Both the position numbers and the translations under genes were made by a program. Below are positions 1 to 6,952 of a stretch of DNA of 11,735 bases, piece after piece; position 1 is the stretch's first letter; each line of letters starts with the position of its first letter. This DNA comes from Hyphomicrobiales bacterium (GTDB lineage: Bacteria; Pseudomonadota; Alphaproteobacteria; Rhizobiales; GCA-2746425): assembly GCA_002746425.1 (NCBI GenBank), contig NVXB01000087.1, positions 5,544-17,278 of the forward strand, read 5' to 3'. The notes below the pieces were generated by a model. That model saw nothing but the letters and a program-made list of their open reading frames with translations, was not told the origin of the DNA and did no database searches.

Positions 1-1149
1 ACCCATCGCATGATGTGCACCAATCAGGCACAAATCGCTCTCGCCTTGCCATTTTTGACGGAGCGCCCGCCTTGTATCGTTGATTGGCTGCCATGGAACC
101 ACGTCTTTGGCGGCTCCCACAATGTCAATATGATGTTGGCCAATGGCGGGTCATTATACATTGACGGCGGCAAACCGGTGCCAGGAATGGTTGAAAAAAC
201 CATCGAGAACCTACGGCTAAAAACCGGCTCACTGACATTCAATGTGCCCATCGGATTTGCTAAGTTGCGCGATGTGATGCGTGATGATGCGGGCCTTCGC
301 CGGGCTTATTTCGAGAAGCTCGACATGTTGTTTTATGCCGGTGCCAGCTTGCCGCAGGATGTGTGGAGCGATCTGGAAGCCATGGCGCGCGACGTGCGCG
401 GAGACATGCCGCTTTTCACCTCCAGTTGGGGGCTGACAGAAACAGCACCTGCAGTTTTATTGCAGCACGAGCCTACACACCGCTCCGGTGTTGTCGGGGT
501 TCCGCTGGCGGGCGTTGAGGTTAAGCTCATTCCCGATGCAGACATGCGCTGCGAGGTAAGGGTCAAGGGTCCGAATATATTTGACGGGTATTTCCGAGAC
601 CCGGACAAGACCAAGGCCGCCTTTGACGAAGATGGCTTCTTCCGTACTGGTGATGCGGTTAAATTTGTCGTGCCGGGTGACCCCAATCAAGGGCTTCGAT
701 TTGATGGCCGCATATCGGAAGATTTCAAATTAATGACGGGCACTTGGGTGCGCGCCGCCAATTTGCGGCTCGATGTATTGGTGCGTCTGGCTGGGGTGGC
801 TGCAGATGTTATCATCACGGGGGCTGACCGATCTGAAGTAGGGATTTTAATCGTTCCCGACGCTGATTTGCGGCAAGCATCCGGCCTGATAGATGATGCC
901 GGTGCAATGATCATTCCTGATCTGTCCGGCACTTTGCAAACGGCGTTAGGGGCAATGACTGGCTCTTCTTCAAACCGGATTATCCGGTGTTTGGTTCTGT
1001 CCGAGCCGCCGCAACTGACCGAGGGCGAGATCACCGCCAAAGGCAATCTCAATTTTCGCAAACTGCTAACACGTCGGGCTGATTTGCTGGAGCGTCTTTA
1101 TGATGATGCTGATCCGGCAACGGTTTTGATTTCGAAAGGCCAAAAATGA
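1..1149 (+). CDS. Feruloyl-CoA synthase family acyl-CoA ligase, 5'-truncated
   Basis: C-terminal about 382 residues of an ANL-superfamily (AMP-binding) ligase; the reading frame is open to base 1 (it begins T-H-R-M-M-C), so the start and the ATP-binding P-loop lie outside the window. The segment WLPWNHVFGG near residue 30 and the end segment EGEITAKGNLNFRKLLTRRA are typical of feruloyl-CoA synthases, which run to roughly 600 residues. Also visible are the A5 motif GLTETAP (about residue 144 from the window edge), FFRTGD, and the FDGRISEDFKLMTGTWV hinge region. The lysine of ITAKG is the likely adenylation lysine. The enzyme would convert a hydroxycinnamate-type acid plus ATP and CoA to its CoA thioester in the cytoplasm. 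The real substrate is uncertain. Next to a benzoyl-CoA pathway, unsubstituted or differently substituted cinnamates are possible. Its stop overlaps the next start (ATGA), so it is translationally coupled to the amidohydrolase. Confidence 0.88.
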   Translation, partial: THRMMCTNQAQIALALPFLTERPPCIVDWLPWNHVFGGSHNVNMMLANGGSLYIDGGKPVPGMVEKTIENLRLKTGSLTFNVPIGFAKLRDVMRDDAGLRRAYFEKLDMLFYAGASLPQDVWSDLEAMARDVRGDMPLFTSSWGLTETAPAVLLQHEPTHRSGVVGVPLAGVEVKLIPDADMRCEVRVKGPNIFDGYFRDPDKTKAAFDEDGFFRTGDAVKFVVPGDPNQGLRFDGRISEDFKLMTGTWVRAANLRLDVLVRLAGVAADVIITGADRSEVGILIVPDADLRQASGLIDDAGAMIIPDLSGTLQTALGAMTGSSSNRIIRCLVLSEPPQLTEGEITAKGNLNFRKLLTRRADLLERLYDDADPATVLISKGQK

Positions 1150-2018
1150 TCGATCTTGAGAAAATTCGAGCGATTGATTTCCACACCCATGCCGAGGAAC
1201 CCTGCGGTTGCCATACCGATGACGGCTATGATGATTTACAGGCAACGATGGCATCCTATTTTCGGGCGCCGTGGAAGCATCCACCTACTGTGCCAGAAAC
1301 AGCGGCCCATTATAGAGAGCAGAATATCGCTGCGGTCATCTTTCCCGTCGATGCGGAGCGTGAGACTGGCTATCGCCGTTATGCCAATGAAGAAGTGGCT
1401 GAAATCGCAGCAGAAAACAGCGATGTGCTGATCCCTTTTGCTAGCATTGATCCCCACAAGGGCAAGATTGGTGTGCGTGAGGCCCGCCGCCTGATCAAGG
1501 ATTTCGGCATTAAGGGCTTCAAGTTTCATCCGACAATGCAGGGTTTTTATCCCAACGACCGGATGGCCTATGGCCTGTATGAAGCCATTGCTGAAGAGGG
1601 CGGCATCGCTCTGTTTCACACCGGGCAAACCGGCGTTGGCTCTGGCATGCCGGGCGGCAATGGAATGCGCCTTAAATACTCCAACCCTATGTATTTGGAT
1701 GATGTTGCTGTCGATTTTCCTGAGATGAAAATTGTCCTCGCACACCCCTCATTCCCTTGGCAGGAAGAGGCGCTTGCCGTAGCTCAACACAAGCCCAATG
1801 TGTATATCGATTTAAGCGGCTGGAGCCCAAAATATTTCCCAGAAATTCTCGTGAAATACTGCAACTCCATCCTGCGTAAAAAAGTTTTGTTCGGGTCTGA
1901 CTGGCCGATGATCACACCGCAGCGCTGGCTGTCAGATTTTGAAAAGATCGCCATTAAGGACGAGCTGCGCCCCGATATCATCAAGGGCAATGCTGCGCGG
2001 CTTTTGGGGCTCGTTTGA
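1146..2018 (+). CDS. Amidohydrolase-2 family; CouO-like beta-ketoacyl-CoA hydrolase
   Basis: 290 residues, a full-length TIM-barrel metal-dependent hydrolase of the amidohydrolase-2 (ACMSD-related) family. Visible metal and active-site residues are the HxH pair in DFHTH (His13, His15), His128 in KFHP, His158 in FHTGQTG, His200 in LAHPSFPW and Asp252 in GSDWP. The pattern of KFHP, HTGQTG, LKYSNP, AHPSFPWQ, DLSGWSPKYFP and FGSDWPMITP resembles, from memory, proteins named 4-hydroxyphenyl-beta-ketoacyl-CoA hydrolase (CouO of Rhodococcus). That family carries out hydrolytic retro-Claisen cleavage of an aryl-beta-ketoacyl-CoA to an aromatic acid and acetyl-CoA. The start ATG overlaps the upstream ligase stop by four bases, and the dehydrogenase gene follows 3 bases after its stop, so all three form one unit. 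Fold and family are secure; the exact substrate is inferred from resemblance and context. Confidence 0.85.
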   Translation: MIDLEKIRAIDFHTHAEEPCGCHTDDGYDDLQATMASYFRAPWKHPPTVPETAAHYREQNIAAVIFPVDAERETGYRRYANEEVAEIAAENSDVLIPFASIDPHKGKIGVREARRLIKDFGIKGFKFHPTMQGFYPNDRMAYGLYEAIAEEGGIALFHTGQTGVGSGMPGGNGMRLKYSNPMYLDDVAVDFPEMKIVLAHPSFPWQEEALAVAQHKPNVYIDLSGWSPKYFPEILVKYCNSILRKKVLFGSDWPMITPQRWLSDFEKIAIKDELRPDIIKGNAARLLGLV

Positions 2019-2021
2019 GTT

Positions 2022-3572
2022 ATGATTCCGTTTCGTGCTCCCCTTGAGGATATCGCCTTTGGTTTGCGCGCCGTCGCCACTCAGGCGGGCATGCAGAATT
2101 GGGACGCTGAGTTTAGTGTTGAAATTGCCGGCCACTTTGCCGCCTTTGCAGAGGCGGAACTCGCTCCGCTGAATAGTGTGGGCGACCGTGAGGGCGCGCG
2201 TTTGGAAAACAGCCGGGTCCGGATGCCCAAGGGGTTTGGCGAAGCTTATCGTTTATGGCAGGAGCAGGGTTGGTCTGGATTGGCCGCCCCCGAAGCCTTT
2301 GGCGGGCAGGGCGCCGATAATTTGACGCAGGCCGCAGTGTCCGAAATATTTAGCGGTGCCAATCACGCATTTCAGATGACCGCCGCGCTTGTACCCGGTG
2401 CCATCCGAGTGCTGCTGCGCTATGGCAGCGAGGCACAACAGCAGCAAAATATCCCGCCTTTGGCCAGTGGCGCATGGCTATCAACAATGGCGATGACGGA
2501 GGCGGAAGCAGGCTCGGACCTGTCGCGCATTCGCTGCCGTGCCGATGCGCATGGCGATAGTTGGGCCATCACAGGTGATAAAATTTTCATCAGCGGTGGT
2601 GACCACGATTTATCTGACGGCATATTGCATTTAGTTTTGGCGCGAACAAGCGAAGAGGGCATTTCCGGTCTGTCATTGTTTTTGTGCCGGTCCGAACGGC
2701 AAGATGGCAGTCGCAATGCCGTCATGGTGACCCGAATTGAAGAAAAAATGGGGCTTCATGCTTCCCCGACTTGCCAGCTTCGTTTTGACGCGGCAGAGGC
2801 AGAGTTGATTGGCAAGGAAGGTGGCGGGCTGATGGCCATGTTCACCATGATGAATCACGCGCGGCTGGATGTCGCGTTGCAAGGCGTTGCCCACGCTGCG
2901 CGGGCAACAGATATCGCCCGTACTTACGCTGGCGAGCGGGTGCAGGGCAAAGGATTGACGCTGGATCAGCATCCCGATGTTGCGCGAATGCTTGATGAGA
3001 TGGACGCGCTGAGTTTGGGCGCGCGCGGCATTGCCCATTTCGCAATGGGTGTTCTGCAAGCTGGAGATGCTCCCGATTTGCTGGAGATTCTCACCCCTAT
3101 CGCAAAAGTGTTCTGCACGGATGCCGCCAGTAAGGCTGCCGATCTGGGCATACAGGTGCTTGGTGGCTATGGCTATCTTGAAGAATATGGCATGGCGCAG
3201 ATTTGGCGCGACAGCCGGATTTGCCGTATTTATGAAGGTGCCAACGGTATCCATGCCCTGACCTTGGCCACTCGCCTCACCAAACAAAAAAACCCGCTTG
3301 ATGCGCTGGACGCAACTTGTGGCGCTGTGCTTGAAGGCTCTGAGATATTGGCTGGGTGGCGCCGCGCCCGCACAGCCCTTGAAGGCTCGCAAGAGCCCCG
3401 AGAGCTAGCGGATGCATTTATGCACATCACAGCTGAATTGGTGCATCAGTTTGTCTGGAGCCATATGGCGGCAAATGCCGAGCAACACTCCGATACTGCC
3501 CGCATTTTGAGATTGGCAGAGGTCGCAAAACGACGACAGCACCCACCTTCAATATGTTTTGATGCTAAATAG
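2022..3572 (+). CDS. Acyl-CoA dehydrogenase, DmdC/FadE5-like, short C-terminus
   Basis: 516-residue FAD-dependent acyl-CoA dehydrogenase. The N-terminus (MIPFRAPLEDIAF) and the domain order match the long-chain-type/DmdC-like subfamily. The helical N-domain covers about 1-155 and the beta-domain starts with MAMTEAEAGSDLS (156-168). WAITGDKIFISGG follows at 181-193, and the C-domain holds QVLGGYGYLEEYGMAQIWRD (378-397). The probable catalytic base is Glu405 in RIYEGANGI. Such enzymes oxidise an acyl-CoA to the 2,3-enoyl-CoA, passing electrons to ETF. Next to a cinnamate-type ligase and a beta-ketoacyl-CoA hydrolase it could desaturate an arylpropionyl-CoA, but this is inference. Relatives usually have about 590 residues. 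This one stops early, ending RRQHPPSICFDAK, immediately before a putative operator. It starts 3 bases after the amidohydrolase stop, with GGGG 12 bases upstream as a weak ribosome site. Confidence 0.9.
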   Translation: MIPFRAPLEDIAFGLRAVATQAGMQNWDAEFSVEIAGHFAAFAEAELAPLNSVGDREGARLENSRVRMPKGFGEAYRLWQEQGWSGLAAPEAFGGQGADNLTQAAVSEIFSGANHAFQMTAALVPGAIRVLLRYGSEAQQQQNIPPLASGAWLSTMAMTEAEAGSDLSRIRCRADAHGDSWAITGDKIFISGGDHDLSDGILHLVLARTSEEGISGLSLFLCRSERQDGSRNAVMVTRIEEKMGLHASPTCQLRFDAAEAELIGKEGGGLMAMFTMMNHARLDVALQGVAHAARATDIARTYAGERVQGKGLTLDQHPDVARMLDEMDALSLGARGIAHFAMGVLQAGDAPDLLEILTPIAKVFCTDAASKAADLGIQVLGGYGYLEEYGMAQIWRDSRICRIYEGANGIHALTLATRLTKQKNPLDALDATCGAVLEGSEILAGWRRARTALEGSQEPRELADAFMHITAELVHQFVWSHMAANAEQHSDTARILRLAEVAKRRQHPPSICFDAK

Positions 3573-3586
3573 TGCATAAAAATTCA
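3573..3586 (+). promoter_or_regulatory. Putative operator O1a, TGCA-N6-TTCA
   Basis: TGCATAAAAATTCA matches 12 of 14 positions of the reverse complement of the element at 7001-7014 (TGCATAATAATGCA). It begins directly after the dehydrogenase stop codon and lies in the 91-base gap before the DUF4863/ligase operon. Centre-to-centre distance to the next element is 20 bases, about two helical turns, which would place two bound proteins on one face. TGCA-repeat operators are described for the BoxR/BzdR regulators of benzoate genes in Azoarcus; assignment to such a regulator here is inference. Confidence 0.5.
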
Positions 3587-3592
3587 AAAATA

Positions 3593-3606
3593 GGCATTAT
3601 TTTGCT
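3593..3606 (-). promoter_or_regulatory. Putative operator O1b, degenerate TGCA-N6-TGCA
   Basis: The complement-strand sequence AGCAAAATAATGCC matches the inner 12 bases of TGCAAAATAATGCA at 6936-6949 exactly; only the two outermost bases differ. It is the second of a pair in front of the ligase operon. I could not identify a convincing -35/-10 pair in the gap. TTGAGT (3612-3617) and TAGTAT (3629-3634) are only 11 bases apart, so the transcription start is left open. Confidence 0.5.
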
Positions 3607-3651
3607 CTTTTTTGAGTGACTCCTTGCGTAGTATTTGGCAATATCTCCTTG

Positions 3652-3656
3652 GGAGG
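3652..3656 (+). promoter_or_regulatory. Shine-Dalgarno site fixing the DUF4863 start
   Basis: GGAGG, 7 bases before the ATG at 3664. This strong site argues against the in-frame GTG at 3616, which would add 16 residues with no ribosome site of its own and would leave less room for a promoter. Confidence 0.8.
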
Positions 3657-3663
3657 AAATCAA

Positions 3664-4131
3664 ATGTCAGTACAAGAATTTTCAGATTTGATGGCAAAAA
3701 TTGCCAAAACTATTGCTGGCCAAGCCGTTGATCACGACATGGCAGATCATCTCAATCAGACGTTTCCCAAAGGTGGTGAAACCTTCCAGCGCTTGGCCGA
3801 GCTTTGCGCCGAGGGAGAGCAGGATGGTTGGCTGATGGGCCGCGAAGCAGGCGGCATCAAATACAGTCGGGCGCTTAAGCCAGGCGGTGAGGCTGGATCA
3901 TTCAGTGTCGATGTCGTTCGCATGAAAAATGCCAAGGGGCCGCACCATATTCATCCAAATGGAGAAATCGGCGCGATTATGCCCGTTGCAGGAGAGGCCA
4001 AATTCGATGGTTTTCCAGAGGGCTGGTATGTTTATCCGCCAGGCTCTGATCACCATCCAACGGTAACAGACGGCGACGCATACGTTTTATATTTGCTTCC
4101 AGATGGGGCGATTGAATTTACTGGGCGTTGA
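3664..4131 (+). CDS. DUF4863 / PnbB-like (4-hydroxylaminobenzoate lyase family) protein
   Basis: 155-residue soluble protein. The segment GPHHIHPNGEIGAIMPV (92-108) followed by GWYVYPPGSDHHPTV (120-134) is the signature I associate with DUF4863. That family includes PnbB, the 4-hydroxylaminobenzoate lyase that forms protocatechuate and ammonium. The layout is cupin-like: His95, His97 and Glu101 form an HxH-x3-E cluster and His130/His131 could supply the last metal ligand. No signal peptide or membrane segment is seen. It is the first gene of the operon with benzoate-CoA ligase, 21 bases upstream of it, so a role in benzoate or substituted-benzoate handling is likely. Lyase activity on a hydroxylaminobenzoate is not shown by the sequence. 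Alternatives are a small-molecule isomerase/lyase acting on a side product of the box pathway, or a ligand-binding cupin. Confidence 0.8.
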   Translation: MSVQEFSDLMAKIAKTIAGQAVDHDMADHLNQTFPKGGETFQRLAELCAEGEQDGWLMGREAGGIKYSRALKPGGEAGSFSVDVVRMKNAKGPHHIHPNGEIGAIMPVAGEAKFDGFPEGWYVYPPGSDHHPTVTDGDAYVLYLLPDGAIEFTGR

Positions 4132-4152
4132 GGCTCAGGGCGAGGGGGGACC

Positions 4153-5691
4153 ATGCTCAATAACGGAAATGCGGCCAATTGGTTTTTGCAGCGGCATCTT
4201 GAAGAGGGACGAGGGGGCAAAACTGCCTTCATAGAAGCTTCTGGAGAAAAACGTCAGATAACCTATCAGGCATTGTCGGATCAGGCCGAGATGCTTGCTG
4301 GCGCGCTCAAACGTGCTGGAATTTTGCGCGAAGAGCGCGCGGCGATGTTTGTTCTCGACAGGCTTGAGTTTCCAGTGATTTTTTGGGGTGCACTCAAAGC
4401 TGGAATCGTGCCAATTCCGCTCAACACACTTTTGGCGACCGATGTCTATCAGACCATTTTGCTGGACAGTCGCGCGGCCATCGCATTTGTCTCCGAAGAG
4501 CTTTTGCCAGTTGTGTTGCCAGCAACCAAAAACTGCCCTGATTTGCGTGAAATCATTGTCATAGGCAAAGCGCCAGAGGGAACAACCAGCTACAGCATTT
4601 TTCTTGATGGAGCTGTTCCATCGTCCACCTTGCCATGCAGCGATGATGAGGTCGCTTTCTGGCTTTATTCCTCGGGGTCTACCGGCCAGCCCAAGGGCGT
4701 ACGCCACGTTCACAGCGCGCTGAAATTCACCTGCGATACCTATGGCGCGCAGGTTTTATGCATCGAAGAAAATGATACTGTCTTTTCTGCGGCCAAACTG
4801 TTCTTTGCCTATGGCATGGGAAATGGAATGTCCTTCCCCATGTCCGTGGGCGCGACAGCAATTTTGTTTGATGGACGTCCAACACCTGATGTCGTTTCGA
4901 ACATTATTGAAGTCTACAAACCGACAATATATTGCGGTGTTCCTACGCTTTACGCGGCGATGTTGCACAAATGGGAAGATGAAGGCGTTGTCCCTGACAA
5001 TGCGATTAAAACCTGCATTTCAGCTGGCGAAGCTTTACCCGCTAAAATTGGCAATAGATGGAAAGACCTTTTGGGCGTCGATATTATGGATGGTGTCGGG
5101 TCCACTGAAATGCTTCACATCTTCCTGTCCAACAGTCCAGGTGACATCGAATATGGGTCATCTGGCACAGTCGTGCCGGGCTATGATATCCGGTTGGTTG
5201 ATGAGGACGGTGAAGAGGTTGGCCCCGGCTCGCTTGGCGAGTTGTTGGTGCGGGGGCAATCCGCTGCTGCTGACTATTGGAACCAACGTGACAAGTCTCG
5301 TGCCACATTTGAGGGTGAATGGACGCGGACCGGCGACAAATATGAAATGACCGATAGTGGCCGGCTGATCTATTGTGGCCGCACCGACGACATGTTCAAG
5401 GTTTCTGGTATCTGGGTCAGCCCGTTCGAAATTGAACAAGCGCTTGTCGCGCATCCTGCTGTACTGGAAGCGGCCGTTGTGGCAGCCCGTGACGACGAAG
5501 ATTTGGAAAAACCCAAAGCTTTTGTCGTTCTGAAACCGGGCCAGAATGAAGCCGACCTTGGTGATCTGAAAGAGTTTGTCAAAGAGAAAATCGGGAAATG
5601 GAAATACCCGCGCTGGGTCGAGATTGTCGATGATCTTCCAAAAACGGCGACGGGTAAAATTCAACGTTTCAAGCTGAGGGAGTTGGTCTGA
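4153..5691 (+). CDS. bclA: Benzoate-CoA ligase
   Basis: 512 residues, the usual full length for benzoate-CoA ligases (ANL superfamily). It forms benzoyl-CoA from benzoate, ATP and CoA in the cytoplasm, the entry step of the box pathway. Motifs in order: P-loop YSSGSTGQPKG (172-182), GVGSTE (314-319, A5), GEWTRTGD (388-395), hinge GRTDDMFKVSGIWVSP (409-424) and the catalytic adenylation lysine Lys502 in TATGKIQ. The N-terminus (ANWFLQRHLEEGRGGKTAF) and LFFAYGMGNGMSFP (216-229) are typical of the benzoate ligase clade rather than of general acetyl-CoA synthetases. A purine-rich AGGGGGGA precedes the ATG. Its stop shares one base with the start of the hydrolase. The box genes downstream support benzoate as substrate; tolerance of substituted benzoates cannot be judged. 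The symbol bclA follows Burkholderia usage; badA is the name in Rhodopseudomonas. Confidence 0.93.
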   Translation: MLNNGNAANWFLQRHLEEGRGGKTAFIEASGEKRQITYQALSDQAEMLAGALKRAGILREERAAMFVLDRLEFPVIFWGALKAGIVPIPLNTLLATDVYQTILLDSRAAIAFVSEELLPVVLPATKNCPDLREIIVIGKAPEGTTSYSIFLDGAVPSSTLPCSDDEVAFWLYSSGSTGQPKGVRHVHSALKFTCDTYGAQVLCIEENDTVFSAAKLFFAYGMGNGMSFPMSVGATAILFDGRPTPDVVSNIIEVYKPTIYCGVPTLYAAMLHKWEDEGVVPDNAIKTCISAGEALPAKIGNRWKDLLGVDIMDGVGSTEMLHIFLSNSPGDIEYGSSGTVVPGYDIRLVDEDGEEVGPGSLGELLVRGQSAAADYWNQRDKSRATFEGEWTRTGDKYEMTDSGRLIYCGRTDDMFKVSGIWVSPFEIEQALVAHPAVLEAAVVAARDDEDLEKPKAFVVLKPGQNEADLGDLKEFVKEKIGKWKYPRWVEIVDDLPKTATGKIQRFKLRELV

Positions 5692-6506
5692 TGTCTGCAT
5701 GGGTTGAGAGTGGCCGTCTTATGGCGGGCGGCAAATCACTGGAATACAAATGTTTTGGCCCCCCGCCGGATAAAGCGCCAACGATTGTCATGCTCCATGA
5801 GGGCCTTGGCTGTATCGCGCTTTGGCGTGGCTTTCCGCAGGAGCTGGCCAAGGCAACGGGCTGCGGTGTCTTTGTCTATTCGCGCGCTGGCTACGGACAG
5901 TCAGACCTTGCAGATTTGCCGCGACCGCTGGATTATATGACGTGCGAAGCTGTGGATGTGTTGCCGCAGGTACTGGACGCAATTGGGTTTGAACGCGGAC
6001 TTTTGCTGGGGCACAGCGATGGCGCATCTATTGCTGCCATTTATGCAGGCAGCATTATTGACCACCGGGTGCGCGGGCTTGTGCTGATGGCCCCTCATTT
6101 CTTCACCGAAGAGATGGGCCTTAGCGAAATTGCAAAAGCCAAAACTGCCTTTGAGACCACGGATATGCGGGATCGTATGGCAAAATATCATCGTGATCCC
6201 GACAATACGTTCCGAGGCTGGAATGATAGCTGGTTGCATGAAGATTTTGCCCGCTGGAACATCGGCGAAGTGGTCGATTATTTTCGAATTCCGACATTGG
6301 CTATTCAGGGCAAGCAAGACCCCTATGGCAGCCTTGCCCAGGTTGATGAAATTGAAACCCGGTCCTACGCACCCGTCGATACGCTGATCCTCGATGAATG
6401 CGGCCACGCGCCGTTTCTGGATCATCCTCAAATGATTGTGGATGAGGTTGCAGACTTCGTGGCCCGTCTCAATCGGATCGAAGATGTCATCGTCAATGTC
6501 GCGTGA
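5691..6506 (+). CDS. Alpha/beta-fold hydrolase of box-type cluster
   Basis: 271-residue alpha/beta hydrolase with a complete apparent triad: nucleophile Ser109 in LLGHSDGAS, acid Asp210 in GKQDPYG and His239 in CGHAPFLDHP. HEGLG (36-40) supplies the oxyanion-hole region, and RAGYGQS (65-71) is a usual loop of the family. It is cytoplasmic, with no signal peptide. The ATG overlaps the ligase stop by one base (TGATG), so expression is coupled to benzoate activation. Related hydrolases occur in benzoate clusters without a settled function. Candidate substrates are a thioester, a lactone or an ester aromatic precursor; choosing between them is not possible from sequence. It could supply benzoate from esters or remove dead-end CoA products. 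Confidence 0.85.
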   Translation: MSAWVESGRLMAGGKSLEYKCFGPPPDKAPTIVMLHEGLGCIALWRGFPQELAKATGCGVFVYSRAGYGQSDLADLPRPLDYMTCEAVDVLPQVLDAIGFERGLLLGHSDGASIAAIYAGSIIDHRVRGLVLMAPHFFTEEMGLSEIAKAKTAFETTDMRDRMAKYHRDPDNTFRGWNDSWLHEDFARWNIGEVVDYFRIPTLAIQGKQDPYGSLAQVDEIETRSYAPVDTLILDECGHAPFLDHPQMIVDEVADFVARLNRIEDVIVNVA

Positions 6507-6952
6507 GTGATCGGGGCGCATTTCCGCCGCATGCCTATGTGCCTGGCCAGACCGAGCGCCATCCTGAAGGGTGGTTCGATGATATTCGCAATACGGTTCC
6601 TGTAGAAGGCGCGCCAGAGGTCGACCTTATGCAATGCAAGGCCTTTGTGACGGGGTTGGCCTATATTGAAAGCGGTTATTTCTGGGAGGCGCACGAAGTA
6701 TTGGAACCGGTATGGATGGCAAGCCCGCAACGCTCTGAATGCCAAGCCGCGCTTTTGGGTTTGATTCAACTGGCCAATGCGCAGCTCAAGGAAACAATGG
6801 AGCAGCCCAAAGCCGCATTGCGGCTTTACATCATTGCCAAAGGCCACTTCAATTCCATCAAAAGCAAAACAGTGCTGGGCATTGATGTTCAGAAAATCAC
6901 AAGTGACATTGAGGCCTTACATCAAACCATTATTATGCAAAATAATGCATAA
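6503..6952 (+). CDS. DUF309 family protein
   Basis: 149-residue protein of DUF309, recognised by the N-terminal AYVPGQTERHPEGWFD (11-26) and the core YFWEAHEVLEPVW (59-71) with LLGLIQLANAQLK (84-96). The family is a small helical domain of unknown biochemical function; the conserved Glu-Ala-His core suggests a binding or catalytic pocket. The proposed start is GTG at 6503, which overlaps the hydrolase stop by four bases (GTGA), a classic coupling arrangement. The stop codon at 6950 lies inside the extended arm of the putative operator in front of boxC, so the C-terminal residues MQNNA are spelled by operator DNA. Its place at the end of the ligase operon suggests a role tied to benzoate use, but I can assign no reaction. 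Confidence 0.8.
   Translation: MSDRGAFPPHAYVPGQTERHPEGWFDDIRNTVPVEGAPEVDLMQCKAFVTGLAYIESGYFWEAHEVLEPVWMASPQRSECQAALLGLIQLANAQLKETMEQPKAALRLYIIAKGHFNSIKSKTVLGIDVQKITSDIEALHQTIIMQNNA
6936..6949 (+). promoter_or_regulatory. Putative operator O2a, perfect TGCA-N6-TGCA
   Basis: TGCAAAATAATGCA lies within a perfect inverted repeat with 7-base arms (TTATGCA at 6933-6939 and TGCATAA at 6946-6952). It overlaps the last codons and stop of the DUF309 gene and sits 127 bases upstream of the boxC start. It differs from the reverse complement of the element at 7001-7014 at one position only. The centres of the two are 65 bases apart, so DNA looping or cooperative repression around an enclosed promoter is plausible. 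The match to BoxR/BzdR TGCA operators is from established knowledge; binding here is inferred. Confidence 0.62.

Noticed and set aside
450..464. TGCA-N7-TGCA sequence resembling the operators
   Set aside because: The spacer is seven, not six, bases; it lies inside the ligase coding sequence and the surrounding bases do not match the other elements.
2673..3392. 239-codon open frame on the - strand inside the acyl-CoA dehydrogenase
   Set aside because: It lies wholly opposite a gene with clear motifs, shows no recognisable domain, and is the kind of frame codon bias produces by chance.
3616..3663. GTG at 3616 as start of the DUF4863 gene
   Set aside because: GGAGG 7 bases before the ATG at 3664 is far better, and the extra residues (TPCVVFGNISLGG) look like translated leader.
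4135..4713. 192-codon - strand frame opposite the ligase
   Set aside because: No family resemblance, low-complexity mixed composition, fully covered by bclA on the + strand.
5158..5700. 180-codon - strand frame opposite the end of the ligase
   Set aside because: Covered by conserved ligase motifs on the + strand; no domain or ribosome site of its own.
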